Part shown: positions 1 to 8,648 of the stretch, piece by piece | Layout of the letters: the number at the start of each line of letters is the position of its first letter | Numbering within the stretch: the first letter of the stretch is position 1 | Origin: a candidate division Zixibacteria bacterium SM23_81 | GTDB taxonomy: Bacteria > SM23-81 | DNA length: 53,310 bases | Assembly (NCBI GenBank): GCA_001304015.1 | Contig: LJUY01000014.1 | Location: forward strand, 1 to 53,310 | Direction of reading: 5' to 3' | The notes under the pieces: generated by a model | The model's database searches: none | Seen by the model: the letters and a program-made list of their open reading frames with translations, nothing else | What the model was told of the DNA's origin: nothing | Made by a program: the position numbers and the translations under genes

Positions 1-2648
1 GAGCTTTGTGCCTTTTGGTCCCCGACCTCTTGGGCCTTTGTGGCTATTTCCTTAGTCAAGCTCTCAATTCTCTTCTGGATCTGCTGGATCTCCGCTTTTC
101 GGGACTCCAGATTGGATGTGACATCTTTCTCGATCTCTCCCCAACGTTCTTTGTCCAGGCGCAATTGTTCGCAACGGCTTTGGAGAGAGACCAGTTGAAC
201 CCGAGCCTCGTTAATTTCCTTGAGAATCGTTCTATACCCCGATTCCAGCTGCCCGAGCTCCTTCTCCAAGTGACGGTGGCGATCCCCTTTTTCAGATAGC
301 TGGTTTTGCAGTTGGGATAGTTTTTGCGTCAGCTGGGCCATGAGTTTCTCGTGGGGCCTGGCCTGCCTTCTCAGCTCTTTCAGCTCTGTATCGGCTTGCC
401 TCTGCAAGAGAGTTTTAGATTGAAGTTCAAGTGTTTCAACCTCTTTTTCCAAACGGGTCTTCTCGGTGGTCTGGACCTGATGAGCGCGCTGAAGCTGGCT
501 GATTTTCTGAGAGCTCCCTTTCTCATGGGACTCCAGTTGAAGGCGTTGATTGTGTTTTTCCTGGAGAGTGGCGACCAGCAAATCGAGACTGTCACTCTCC
601 TGACGGATTTTTTGCTGCCGGTCTAAAAGTCCCGATTGCTCGGCGAGATGTCCGCCTCGAAGCATGGTCTGGGCTTCCAGAACGTCTCCCGATAGGGAGA
701 CCCAAGTAACGTACCTCTCTGCGTTGCGTTCTAGCCCTTTGCGAAGACGATCTAGAGAATCGATGATGACGACTTTGCCCAGGAGAAAATCAACTGCTGG
801 GCGGTACTTTGGGTCGCAAGTGACCACATCGGGAGCCCAGGCCAAGGTCCCTTGCTGGGAGAGTGCATCCTTGGGTTTAGGTGTTGCAGCAAGTTGTCCG
901 ACTCGATCCAGGATGAGAAAGGTGGCTCGCCCTGCCCTCTGGCGACGCAAGTGCGCCACAGCCTTTAAAGCTACTTCGGTTGTGTCCACCAGCAAATATT
1001 GGGCTGCCTCCCCCAAAACCGCCTCTACGGCCCGAACATACTTTTGATCTACCTCCAAGCTATTAGCCACAGTCTGGAAGGTTCCCGGCACGACACCACT
1101 GTCCGCTGCAAGCGTTTTGATCCCTTGATGATAGCCTTCATAGGCATCAAAGATGCCCTGCAGGAGTTGCAGCCTGTGCTTGCAAATTTCCACCTGACCT
1201 TCCAACTCCCTCTCTTCCTCGGTGAGTTTCTCAAGGGAAGTGAGGAGTTGGCTTCTGTTATCCAGAGCTTTTTGCAGTTGGGCTTCTAATTGTTGTGATT
1301 TCCGGTGAACCTTTCTCAGTTTCTCCTTGGCAGCGCGCATCAATCGGGCCACTTGTTCCGTTTCGCCGATAGTTTTTGCCGCTTCCTGTGACAATTTCTG
1401 CTCTCGTCGCTCCGTCGTCTCCCACTGAGCCTGCAGCCTTTCTTTCTCCCCCCGAACATGATCTCTCTCCTGAAGCAGTTCCGAGACCTGGCTTCCAGCT
1501 TTCTCCACGGCTGCCCGTTTTTCAAAGAGGTCTCTATCTAGCATGGCCAGCTTTTCTTCTTTTTGAGCGAAATTTTCCTCAGCACTGGTAAAAGCCTCAT
1601 TCGATCTGGCTGTCTCCTCCTCTCGATTTTTCTTTTCCTGGATGAGAGCTTCAAGTTTGGTCTGTAGCGTTTCCACATCGGAGTGATTGCGGGCCAGTTG
1701 TTGGCCGAGACCCTCCTTGCGCTCTTGGCCCACCAGGATCAATTCGTCCAGCTTATGAATATGTTCGCCTTTTTCGGTCAGCGCAGCGCGGAGGCTGGTC
1801 AGAGACTCTTCACATTGCGTAAGCTGTCTGCGTAGCTGCTCCGCCTGCTCTTCTTGCTCCGAAAGTTGCTCCCCACTTCGGTCTGCTCGGCTTTGGACCT
1901 TTTTCAGCACCTCCAACAACTGTCTTATTTCCCCTTTTCGCTGGAGATACTCCGCCGAGGCGACGGCGATCTCGTGATCTTTGAGCTCCTGGAGATAATG
2001 TTGATAGCGTTTTGCCTTGGCAGCTTGACGACGTAGACCGCTGACCTGTTTCTCAACCTCCTCCAGGATGTCGGCCACGCGGAACAAATTCAGTTTGGTC
2101 GTCTCCAATTTCCGAAGGGCTTCTCGACGCTTGGCCTTGTACTTAGCGATACCGGCGGCCTCCTCGAAGAGAACTCTGAGAGCTTCGGTGTTACCGCTGA
2201 GGATGGACTCCACCATGGAGAGTTCGATGACCGAGTAAGCATGGGGTCCCATGCCCGTATCCATGAACAGTTCGACGATGTCCCTGCGGCGACAGGGCGT
2301 TTTATTGAGAAGATACTCGCTTTCCCCAGAGCGAAAAAGGCGTCGTGTGATCATCACCTCTGTGTATTCCTGAGCCAGACTGCCCCGACTATTGTCAACG
2401 ATCAGAGAAACTTCAGCCATCCCTAGGGGTTTCCGCCGCGCTGTGCCATTAAAGATGACGTCTTCCATATGCTCGCTGCGCAGTAGAGAGGGTTTTTGTT
2501 CACCCAGCACCCATCGGATGGCATCTACGATATTGGTCTTTCCGCAACCGTTAGGGCCGACGATTCCAGTGATGCCGTCGCCGAACCGAAGATCTAATTT
2601 TGTGGGGAAAGATTTAAAACCGAAGATTTCCAGCTGGGTGAGAAACAT
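1..2648 (-). CDS. smc: Chromosome segregation protein SMC (5' part, runs off left edge)
   Basis: ATPase of the SMC condensin complex, which compacts and segregates the chromosome with ScpA/ScpB. The 882 visible residues start at an ATG preceded by GGAG. They show the Walker A motif GPNGCGKT (about residues 31-38), a signature region ending FEEAAGI.KYK near residue 170, a long glutamate/lysine/glutamine-rich coiled coil, and the hinge. The hinge's terminal part is recognisable near residue 650 (YVTWVSLSGDVL, then RGG). The reading frame is open where I read it: the start, the hinge and the left edge. The second coiled-coil arm and the C-terminal ATPase half lie outside the window. Oddity: where many SMCs have SIISQGKVE, this one has SVIELSMVE, so the usual Q-G pair is replaced. 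I recall a similar variant in Bacteroidetes-type SMCs, which supports FCB affiliation. Confidence 0.95.
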   Translation of the reverse strand, partial: MFLTQLEIFGFKSFPTKLDLRFGDGITGIVGPNGCGKTNIVDAIRWVLGEQKPSLLRSEHMEDVIFNGTARRKPLGMAEVSLIVDNSRGSLAQEYTEVMITRRLFRSGESEYLLNKTPCRRRDIVELFMDTGMGPHAYSVIELSMVESILSGNTEALRVLFEEAAGIAKYKAKRREALRKLETTKLNLFRVADILEEVEKQVSGLRRQAAKAKRYQHYLQELKDHEIAVASAEYLQRKGEIRQLLEVLKKVQSRADRSGEQLSEQEEQAEQLRRQLTQCEESLTSLRAALTEKGEHIHKLDELILVGQERKEGLGQQLARNHSDVETLQTKLEALIQEKKNREEETARSNEAFTSAEENFAQKEEKLAMLDRDLFEKRAAVEKAGSQVSELLQERDHVRGEKERLQAQWETTERREQKLSQEAAKTIGETEQVARLMRAAKEKLRKVHRKSQQLEAQLQKALDNRSQLLTSLEKLTEEERELEGQVEICKHRLQLLQGIFDAYEGYHQGIKTLAADSGVVPGTFQTVANSLEVDQKYVRAVEAVLGEAAQYLLVDTTEVALKAVAHLRRQRAGRATFLILDRVGQLAATPKPKDALSQQGTLAWAPDVVTCDPKYRPAVDFLLGKVVIIDSLDRLRKGLERNAERYVTWVSLSGDVLEAQTMLRGGHLAEQSGLLDRQQKIRQESDSLDLLVATLQEKHNQRLQLESHEKGSSQKISQLQRAHQVQTTEKTRLEKEVETLELQSKTLLQRQADTELKELRRQARPHEKLMAQLTQKLSQLQNQLSEKGDRHRHLEKELGQLESGYRTILKEINEARVQLVSLQSRCEQLRLDKERWGEIEKDVTSNLESRKAEIQQIQKRIESLTKEIATKAQEVGDQKAQS

Positions 2649-2993
2649 ATCGTTAACTCCATGATTGGAGAGGAAACATGCCGGTAAAATATACTATCTG
2701 TCCGCCTAGGTCAAGACTTTTCGGCAGGCGGGTTTTGAGAAGATCAGGAGCTCGGGCAAGACTATGTAACTTGGCCATACTGAGGAGAGAAAATCGGTTA
2801 GGGTATGAAAAAAGCCAGCACGACAGGGTCTCGCGCTGGCCCTAGGAATTTCGAAACGCCAATTTGGCTGAAAAGACATCTTCAAATGCGACAGTCACAT
2901 CCCCGAGAGCGGCACTTCTCAGAGGCTTCAATGCTGCAAAACCTATGTGGGTTTGAAGCAGATACGGGAGATGTGCATTGTCCAACCATTCTC
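2649..2993. other. Intergenic stretch, no gene supported
   Basis: About 345 bases between smc and the two-CW gene, both on the minus strand. Apart from the candidate smc promoter I see only a 6-bp inverted repeat (CCGCCT at 2702-2707, AGGCGG at 2726-2731) that overlaps the -35 element and lacks a clear T-tract. A short open frame on the plus strand (2805-3026) has no ribosome site and no recognisable content, so I do not call it. Confidence 0.5.
2686..2714 (-). promoter_or_regulatory. Sigma-70-type promoter for smc
   Basis: On the minus strand TTGACC (2714-2709) and TATTTT (2691-2686) are separated by exactly 17 bases. The predicted start near 2679 leaves a leader of about 30 nt before the smc ATG at 2648. 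Predicted from sequence only. Confidence 0.55.
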
Positions 2994-3263
2994 TCAGGAG
3001 ATGAAGATTCCTATATCCCAGGCTAGCTTATAATTGCATAAATCGCACGCCCCCTCACCTTTAAATTCCTCGTGTCCGCGAAGCAGCCAACATTTTTGTG
3101 CTTCACACCGCTGAACGATACAGTCGCTCAACTTGCAGCTGTGATACTCCCAGCAGTGAAGTCCTCGAATTCGGTCCACCGCCCTGCGTGCCTCTCTGCG
3201 TCTGTCCTCTCTGCGCCGTTCCTCTTTAGGCCGGTGATTTTCCCCTGCTTTTTTGGTGACCAT
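2994..3263 (-). CDS. Small cysteine-rich two-CW domain protein
   Basis: An 89-residue protein. The N-terminal third is highly basic (many Arg/Lys/Glu, roughly residues 1-33). It is followed by a cysteine module: CWEYHSC, then C-x4-C, then CWLLRG, then CDLC. This CW...C...C...CW...C..C spacing matches the two-CW domain, a small presumed metal-binding fold found in many anaerobes; its function is unknown. The start is well supported: AGGAGA lies 8 bases before the ATG. It sits 46 bases downstream of the hypothetical gene at 3310-4077 on the same strand and probably shares its transcript. The basic N-terminus could bind nucleic acid or acidic lipids, but that is conjecture. Confidence 0.7.
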   Translation of the reverse strand: MVTKKAGENHRPKEERRREDRRREARRAVDRIRGLHCWEYHSCKLSDCIVQRCEAQKCWLLRGHEEFKGEGACDLCNYKLAWDIGIFIS

Positions 3264-3309
3264 TATGATAATCTCCTGTTCAACCGTCGCGGGCGGGAAG
3301 CTTGCTCAA

Positions 3310-4077
3310 TCACAAGTCGTAGGTGAGACTTAGATCGGTGAGTCTGGCTACTTCCTGAGAAGTCAAGGTCAGCACATATCCGTACCAGGAATCGATAATG
3401 CTCTTCCACAGCTTCTGCCATTCTGTGTCTGGCAGCAACTGAGCCTTGAGATGCGCCCTGAGGCGTTTTTGCAGGTCCAATGGTCCTGAGGAGCCCGGGT
3501 TCTCTGGTTCAGCGAGCACGAGAGTACGCAGAACGGCGAACACCTCTTGCTCCTCCTCATCCGTGCATCTGTGTTGAGCACACACATCTAAAATATGATC
3601 CAGATACTCCTGTCTTTGGCGCCAATTCTCTAGAGACACCAGGTAAGAGGCAAGCTGTGGGTTGGTCGTGGCGAGGACTTTTTTAAAGCAAGCCCACTGG
3701 GATGATTCCAGAGATCTGAGGCAGCCAGGCTCCGCCAAGACGGAAACGACATCTTGTGGAAAAGCCGAGGTCTTCACCAGGGTGGCCAACGGAATCGGAT
3801 TGGGAATTAATTCTTTAGGCATCAGCTCCACTGTATAGCCCTTTGAGCTCTCATAACCTTGAGTGGCTAGTACTCCCAGGCAAGTGACGACGCTTCCTGG
3901 AATGCTGATGCCTAAAAAGGGATCATAAATCTGAGCGTACTCTGTGAGGGTCATCTTCTGCTCTTGATCTCCGCCACAGGTCCATAACAATGGCATTCTC
4001 TCTCGAGAGGAGCCAGGGGTCGAGAAAAAAACCTCCCAGAATTCCTTGGCTTGAGTAAATCCCCATACTTTGGGCAT
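3310..4077 (-). CDS. Hypothetical protein, 255 aa
   Basis: No family recognised. The protein is soluble in appearance, without signal peptide or membrane segment. It contains a central cysteine/histidine patch (LDVCAQHRC near residue 165) in an otherwise alpha-helical, Leu/Glu/Gln-rich C-terminal half. The N-terminal half is richer in Pro, Gly and Val and looks beta-structured. The start is supported by GAGGA nine bases before the ATG, and a near-consensus sigma-70 promoter lies upstream at 4163-4191. It is probably the first gene of a two-gene unit with the two-CW protein. The coding call rests on length, ribosome site and promoter, not on homology. Confidence 0.6.
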   Translation of the reverse strand: MPKVWGFTQAKEFWEVFFSTPGSSRERMPLLWTCGGDQEQKMTLTEYAQIYDPFLGISIPGSVVTCLGVLATQGYESSKGYTVELMPKELIPNPIPLATLVKTSAFPQDVVSVLAEPGCLRSLESSQWACFKKVLATTNPQLASYLVSLENWRQRQEYLDHILDVCAQHRCTDEEEQEVFAVLRTLVLAEPENPGSSGPLDLQKRLRAHLKAQLLPDTEWQKLWKSIIDSWYGYVLTLTSQEVARLTDLSLTYDL

Positions 4078-4162
4078 GGTTCAATTCCTCAGACCCCGTT
4101 AGTCTCTTAGGGGCCGAGCTTAACTTCCATTTACTTTTCTTCAACAGACTCCTCTTGAGGAC

Positions 4163-4191
4163 ACTATATCACATGTCCGGATTTTTGTCAA
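4163..4191 (-). promoter_or_regulatory. Strong sigma-70 promoter for the 4077 gene
   Basis: Minus-strand TTGACA (4191-4186), a 17-base spacer and TATAGT (4168-4163): 6/6 and 5/6 consensus matches. A second TTGACA with an A/T-rich flank lies about 25 bases further upstream, making a partial direct repeat of this element. Confidence 0.65.
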
Positions 4192-4287
4192 GAAAAAAAT
4201 TGATATGCGGCATGTCAAGGAAAAAATTAGAAAAGTTTAAAAAAATCCCTGCAAATTGTCCACGTGGGAAAGGTCAAAACAGAGCTT

Positions 4288-6000
4288 TCAATGACCTGAT
4301 AGGAATCGGCGAAATCTTTGAACTGACCACGTGTTGAGCAGATCAGCCTTCTCCAGCCAACCCCTTCGAGCCACCGCCACCCCCAGACGCATCATCCATA
4401 GCTGGTCTGTGTGGTGGGCGTCGGTGCCGATGGACAGCTTCGCCCCCATCTCTGCGGCCCGTTTACAGTGAGTATCGTTTAAGTCCAACCTGTCGTAATA
4501 GGCGTTAATTTCCAAGGCGGTTCCTGTTTCTGCTGCCTTGGCGAATACCTCTTCTAGGCTGACCAGGTAGGGCGGACGACTGCTGATGAGCCTACCAGTG
4601 GGGTGGGCGATAATATCTACATGAGGATTATCTAGAGCCGAGAGGAGCCGTGCAGTGATTTTCTCTTCGGGCTGTTTAAATCCAGAGTGGATGGAGGCCA
4701 CCACCACGTCCAGCTTCTCCAGTAATTTATCTGGATAATCCAAAGAGCCGTCGGTTTTGATGTCCACCTCAGTCCCGGCCAGCACAACGATTCCAGAGAA
4801 TTTCTCATTGAGTCTGCGAATTTCTTCCATCTGCTCCAGTAATCTCCGCTCGCTGAGGCCGCCGGCGAACTTGAGGGACTGGGAATGATCGCAGATGGCC
4901 ACATACTGATAACCTCGTTTGCGGGCAGCCAGAGCTATCTGCTCGATGGTGGCCGAGCCGTCGCTCCAGTTGGAATGCACATGGAGGTCTCCTCTGATAT
5001 CCTTTTCCTCGACGAGTCGGGGAAGCTTCCCCTGTGCGGCCAGCGCGATCTCTCCTCGATCCTCTCGCATCTCTGGTGGGATCCAGGCCAATCCAAGTTC
5101 TGTGTAGATCTCCTCCTCTTTTCTCCCGCCGATTTTCCGATCCCCCCGAAAGATACCATACTCGCTGATCTTCATTCCCTTCGTTTTGGCGATTTCCCGA
5201 AGATGGATGTTGTGAGCTTTGGAGCCGGTGAAGTACTGAAGGGCAGCTCCGTAAGAGGCTCTGGGAACCACCCGGAGATCTATCTGCAATCCCCCTGGGA
5301 CGATAATGCTCCCCTTGGTGTCCCCAGCGGCCAGAATTTCCTGAACCTGAGGTAGCTCGGTGAAGGCTTTGATGATCTTCCGGCCATCATGTCCAGTCAC
5401 CAGAATGTCGATATCCCCGATGGTCTCCTTCATCCTACGCAGGCTACCAGCGGGAAGGATCTTCTGGACCTTGGCCCTTCTTTTGAATTCTGCGACGATC
5501 TCGTCCAAAATAGGAATGGCCACTCCCAAGGCGATACGCTCTCCACTTTGGCGAAGCAAAGCGATGCCTCTGAGGATGTTCTCTTCTTTTTTTACGCCCA
5601 TACCCGGCAGGTCACGCAACCTCCCCTTCTCAACGGCCTCTTCCAGTTCCGCAATGGAGGAGATGCCCAGAGTTTTGTGGACCAGCGCCACCGTTTTCGG
5701 CCCCATTCCCGGTATGGTCATCATCGCCAACAGATCATCCGGCACTCCCTTTCGAACCCCTTCATATTTGGATATCTGGCCGGTTTCCAGATATTCTTTA
5801 ATCTTCTTGGCGATTCCCTCGCCTACTCCGGGGATATCTCGCAATGTACCTTCTCTGTTCAGCTTATCAATGTCTTGGGACAGATCACCGATCACCCGGG
5901 CTGCCTTGCGATAGGCGTTGATTTTGAAGACGTTCTCCCCTTTGAACTCGAGCATATCCGCCATCTTCTCGAACAGCTTGGCGATCTCTCTATTTTTCAT
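4288..6000 (-). CDS. polX: DNA polymerase/3'-5' exonuclease PolX
   Basis: Bacterial family X DNA polymerase of 570 aa, the usual length for PolX; family members do gap-filling repair synthesis and carry a PHP nuclease domain. Visible: three helix-hairpin-helix motifs (PGVGEGIAKKI near 58, PGMGPKTV near 97, PGMGVKKEENI near 132). The polymerase catalytic aspartates are D196 and D198 in GDIDILV and D241 in QIDLRV. A C-terminal PHP domain starts near 336 (GDLHVHSNWSDG, ICDHSQ, and a late GTDAHH). The frame is open further upstream, but the ATG at 6000 is preferred: it has GAGGGTG just ahead, and MKNREIAKLFEKMAD is the normal family N-terminus. It lies 11 bases after the CPBP protease gene, so the two are probably co-transcribed. 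Confidence 0.95.
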   Translation of the reverse strand: MKNREIAKLFEKMADMLEFKGENVFKINAYRKAARVIGDLSQDIDKLNREGTLRDIPGVGEGIAKKIKEYLETGQISKYEGVRKGVPDDLLAMMTIPGMGPKTVALVHKTLGISSIAELEEAVEKGRLRDLPGMGVKKEENILRGIALLRQSGERIALGVAIPILDEIVAEFKRRAKVQKILPAGSLRRMKETIGDIDILVTGHDGRKIIKAFTELPQVQEILAAGDTKGSIIVPGGLQIDLRVVPRASYGAALQYFTGSKAHNIHLREIAKTKGMKISEYGIFRGDRKIGGRKEEEIYTELGLAWIPPEMREDRGEIALAAQGKLPRLVEEKDIRGDLHVHSNWSDGSATIEQIALAARKRGYQYVAICDHSQSLKFAGGLSERRLLEQMEEIRRLNEKFSGIVVLAGTEVDIKTDGSLDYPDKLLEKLDVVVASIHSGFKQPEEKITARLLSALDNPHVDIIAHPTGRLISSRPPYLVSLEEVFAKAAETGTALEINAYYDRLDLNDTHCKRAAEMGAKLSIGTDAHHTDQLWMMRLGVAVARRGWLEKADLLNTWSVQRFRRFLSGH

Positions 6001-6011
6001 GCGATCACCCT

Positions 6012-6917
6012 CTATGTGGGGCCTTTTATGGTGTATCGCTGTCTTTGGATCTTGGTTGGGGGAGCCAGGGCTCGGTGCGTTGAGCAGGTTATTCTGGTGA
6101 TTCTGGGGGCTGTCAGGGTGGATTTGCGGAAGAACCACAGAAAAGCTATCAAGCCCGCTGCCCCCAAGACGACACCTCCGACCAGGTATGTGAGGGGTAA
6201 AAATTCTGGTCCGGCGGAAACACCCAGAACCAGGACCAAACCGTTGTTACAGCTATGAGCCAGCACACCGGAAAGGATGGAGTTGGTACGCATCACCATG
6301 TAGCCCATGAGGATCCCCAAGAGACTCACCGGCAGAAAGCGCAACCGCCCGTGCAACAGCCCGAAGACGAGTCCGGCCACGACGATACCAACCCAGCTGC
6401 CCAGCCGCCGTTCCAGGCTCCCCTGCAACAGGCCACGAAAGAGAAGCTCCTCAGCGAGGGGGGCGATGATCACAACGGCAGCAGCCACGGTGAACAGATC
6501 TAGGGCACTCTCGAAACTGAATACTTCCCTCAGGAGCCTCTCTTCTTCCTCCAAAAGAACTTGGAATTCGGGCGGCAAATCCCAGGTGCGAAGGGCGAAC
6601 GCTATGGAAAAGGTGGCCAAAATGGTAAAACAGACAGCGCTGCCAGCCACACAGATGGCTGATGGAAAGGGAATGCCTCGCAGACGCAAGGTTTCACTGG
6701 GATTGGGGCTGAGCCGGATGACGATAAGCACTGCGGGCAGGATAAGGCCCAAGATCAGGGATGCGATGAAGCTCAGGTTTTTTCCCAGGCCTTGTCTGGC
6801 CGCCAGCAATACGGACATCTGGAAGATAACACAGAAAGCCACAATGGCCACCGCCCAGAAAATACGCAGATATGGTGAGGGGCCAGATTCAGGGACTTCC
6901 TTGAGCAGAAAGGACAT
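6012..6917 (-). CDS. CPBP family intramembrane metalloprotease
   Basis: A 301-residue polytopic membrane protein of the CPBP (CAAX protease / bacteriocin-processing, ABI) family. Hydrophobic segments occur near 18-40, 48-68, 86-108, 142-158, 175-190, 195-212 and 240-265. The glutamate motif EELLFRG (about 156-162), the histidine motif FGLLHG (H189) and a later histidine in LAHSCNN are the expected metal-binding and catalytic residues. Substrate unknown; family members process prenylated or secreted peptides or act in immunity. The C-terminal 35 residues are basic and polar. It precedes polX by 11 bases. Confidence 0.88.
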   Translation of the reverse strand: MSFLLKEVPESGPSPYLRIFWAVAIVAFCVIFQMSVLLAARQGLGKNLSFIASLILGLILPAVLIVIRLSPNPSETLRLRGIPFPSAICVAGSAVCFTILATFSIAFALRTWDLPPEFQVLLEEEERLLREVFSFESALDLFTVAAAVVIIAPLAEELLFRGLLQGSLERRLGSWVGIVVAGLVFGLLHGRLRFLPVSLLGILMGYMVMRTNSILSGVLAHSCNNGLVLVLGVSAGPEFLPLTYLVGGVVLGAAGLIAFLWFFRKSTLTAPRITRITCSTHRALAPPTKIQRQRYTIKGPT

Positions 6918-7103
6918 CGTGTTCGTCTTCTATCCAACAATTCTGTTGTCAGCGCCAGCACAGGAATAAAGCGAAAGGGCAGTAGGTGCCCAAAAAGATG
7001 TCGAAAGTTCTCCGTCTAGGCAATTTCATGAGCAGCAAATACTGCAATGAGTAAAACCCAACGGATCTTTGGGCCACTCCAGCGCTCACCGCAATCGTTC
7101 ACC

Positions 7104-7184
7104 TCACATGCGGGTCAATTGAAAACTAACAGTGGCAAAGGCCACAAGTGCTGGCAGGACCGGGAAGAGAATCCATTTGTTCAT
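7104..7184 (-). CDS. Possible 26-aa membrane peptide
   Basis: Minus-strand ATG with AGGA seven bases upstream opens a frame reading MNKWILFPVLPALVAFAT... and ending in QLTRM before TGA. Its composition is that of a single transmembrane helix with a lysine near the N-terminus and an arginine at the C-terminus, as in many bacterial one-helix small proteins. It could equally be chance. No family is recognised; the next gene on this strand is the CPBP protease about 190 bases downstream. Confidence 0.3.
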   Translation of the reverse strand: MNKWILFPVLPALVAFATVSFQLTRM

Positions 7185-7340
7185 AGATATTTCCTATGCA
7201 CGGGGGAACGTATGGGCTTTGCCAAATGTTGCTGGAGAGACTTTCGAATTCCCGTCAAGGACGGTTTCAAAGCCCGGTGGCGGAGTCCTCAGCGCCCTCC
7301 CCGCCAGAAGTGGAAGGTTGAAAACCGCCCAGCAAAAGGA

Positions 7341-7364
7341 AGAGCCTTATCGATGAGAGGCTCT
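7341..7364 (-). terminator. Possible weak terminator after the PorD-like gene
   Basis: AGAGCCT (7341-7347) pairs with AGGCTCT (7358-7364) around a 10-base loop. Read on the minus strand it is followed by TTCCTTTT. It is about 130 bases beyond the stop of the PorD-like gene. The T-tract is interrupted, so efficiency is doubtful. Confidence 0.35.
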
Positions 7365-7496
7365 GGCAAAAAGTGTGGACGATGGGAGGGTCACCGATGC
7401 GGTCTTCTGTCCATATCATGGATCTGCAAAATAGAGAAATCGGTACGATAACCGTTTATAAGGATTCCAGAAAGCTTTGAAGTCACCGGCAAGTCT

Positions 7497-8423
7497 TCAA
7501 TCTTCTAGATATCTGGCGTAGATTTCCTGGTGCTCAGGATCTAAGGCGATGAGCATGTGAAAGACCTCGTGACCCTGAGGGTCTTCTTTAAAGAGGTCCG
7601 TCATCTCCAGATAATGGTGAGTGAAAAACCTAGCTATTTGTTCCTCCTGCTCCCTGGGAAGCTCCTCATCCCCTTCCCCTGGATTCAATATCTCCTCTAT
7701 CATAGCTAAGGCGGAACAGCCCAGACGTCGGGCCTTCTCCACCTCCTCATCTTTCCAGTGCTCCAGGGCGCGGAAATAAACGGCCAGCATCTTTCGATAC
7801 TCGAGGTTCTCCTCGGCCAGGATGATCTCCACCCACTCCTTGCGACGGTTCCAACCACGATAATGCTCGCTGAACAGAGCTTTCTGGACGATATCCAGAG
7901 CCGACCTGAAATGCGGGTCGCCACCCAGCGTGGACCGTTTGTCCATCTCGCCGCCGATGATCAGATAGGCAAAGTAATCCAACAGACCGGTGAGGGAATG
8001 ATAGATGACGGCATCATGCTCGAGAGATTCATCTGGCCAATAGGCGAAATGGCAATCCTTATCCAGATATTGGAGATCGTAGTCATTGGAGGCGTGAATT
8101 CTGGCCCCATAGCGATCCTCAAATCCCGTGCTCTCATCCACCAGATACATGCGGAAACTGAAGGGAATCGCGGGACCGCTAAAATCCTCGATCCACTCGT
8201 AATCGTAGAAGTAATTTTCAAGATTCTCCGCTAGGTTCTCCAGTTTTTCTTGCTTATTAGACGGAAGGAGTTCGGTGAAAAGCTCGATCTTGGCGTCCAA
8301 TTGCTGAGCCCTGGGTTCTGGGCAACAAAGCCCTGACAGCATCAGCACCAGGAAAGTCAGGGCCGGGATTTGCGGATAAGAGCCAGTAAAGAATTTTCCT
8401 TTTCTCATTTCAAAGGGGAGCAT
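7497..8423 (-). CDS. PorD-like DUF4835 family protein
   Basis: A 308-residue exported protein with an N-terminal signal segment (ALTFLVLMLSGL near 22-33, cleavage likely after PRA near 39). The body has the layout I know from DUF4835/PorD: an early beta region with FSFRMYLVDE and DYDLQYLD, then LLDYFAYLIIGGEMD, LGG.PHF..A..IV.KAL, and a GWNRR-containing helical end. PorD belongs to the type IX secretion gene set of Bacteroidetes; its molecular role is poorly defined. The assignment rests on recalled motif layout, so it is moderate. The start could also be the in-frame ATG at codon 6. The gene diverges from the ferredoxin gene over a 225-base gap with a promoter candidate for each side. Confidence 0.62.
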   Translation of the reverse strand: MLPFEMRKGKFFTGSYPQIPALTFLVLMLSGLCCPEPRAQQLDAKIELFTELLPSNKQEKLENLAENLENYFYDYEWIEDFSGPAIPFSFRMYLVDESTGFEDRYGARIHASNDYDLQYLDKDCHFAYWPDESLEHDAVIYHSLTGLLDYFAYLIIGGEMDKRSTLGGDPHFRSALDIVQKALFSEHYRGWNRRKEWVEIILAEENLEYRKMLAVYFRALEHWKDEEVEKARRLGCSALAMIEEILNPGEGDEELPREQEEQIARFFTHHYLEMTDLFKEDPQGHEVFHMLIALDPEHQEIYARYLED

Positions 8424-8470
8424 GGCAATCCTCCTTAACTTGCGACACCGGACGATTCTGCTCTGTGTGA

Positions 8471-8499
8471 TGAATAATGGATTCGGTATCTTTTGTCAA
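8471..8499 (-). promoter_or_regulatory. Candidate promoter for the PorD-like gene
   Basis: Minus-strand TTGACA (8499-8494), 17-base spacer, TATTCA (8476-8471). The -35 is perfect and the -10 weak (3/6). Confidence 0.35.
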
Positions 8500-8586
8500 G
8501 GAAGTTTTTCCCACTATGCCGCTAAGATTAGAAGACTTCATCTGTTAACTTTCTTCCGTGGCGCCCTTTTGAGCCCAAAGTTTCCC

Positions 8587-8615
8587 TTGACATCAGAGCT
8601 TCTCTGTCATACATT
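8587..8615 (+). promoter_or_regulatory. Promoter for the ferredoxin-reductase pair
   Basis: TTGACA (8587-8592), 17-base spacer, TACATT (8610-8615). The predicted start near 8622 lies just upstream of AAAGAGG (8636-8642), which supports the GTG at 8649 as the ferredoxin start rather than an in-frame TTG at 8619. Confidence 0.5.
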
Positions 8616-8648
8616 TTTTTGATTTCGCCTTTTGTAAAGAGGTTTGAG

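Larger units (their letters stand above)
6918..7496. other. 579-base stretch without a firm gene
   Basis: Lies between the CPBP protease and the PorD-like gene. It contains a possible 26-residue hydrophobic peptide on the minus strand (7104-7184) and a 7-bp hairpin at 7341-7364. A 134-codon open frame on the plus strand (7047-7451) is rich in Arg/Cys/Trp, has no ribosome site and resembles no protein, so it is not called. No tRNA or known small RNA fold was recognised. Confidence 0.45.

Noticed and set aside
5389-6258. A 289-codon open frame on the plus strand antisense to polX and the protease gene
   Set aside because: It lies wholly opposite well-supported genes, has no ribosome site and its product has no recognisable fold; it is a shadow of GC-biased codons.
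7047-7451. A 134-codon plus-strand frame in the gap before the PorD-like gene
   Set aside because: No ribosome site, no homology I recognise and an implausible Arg/Trp/Cys-rich composition.
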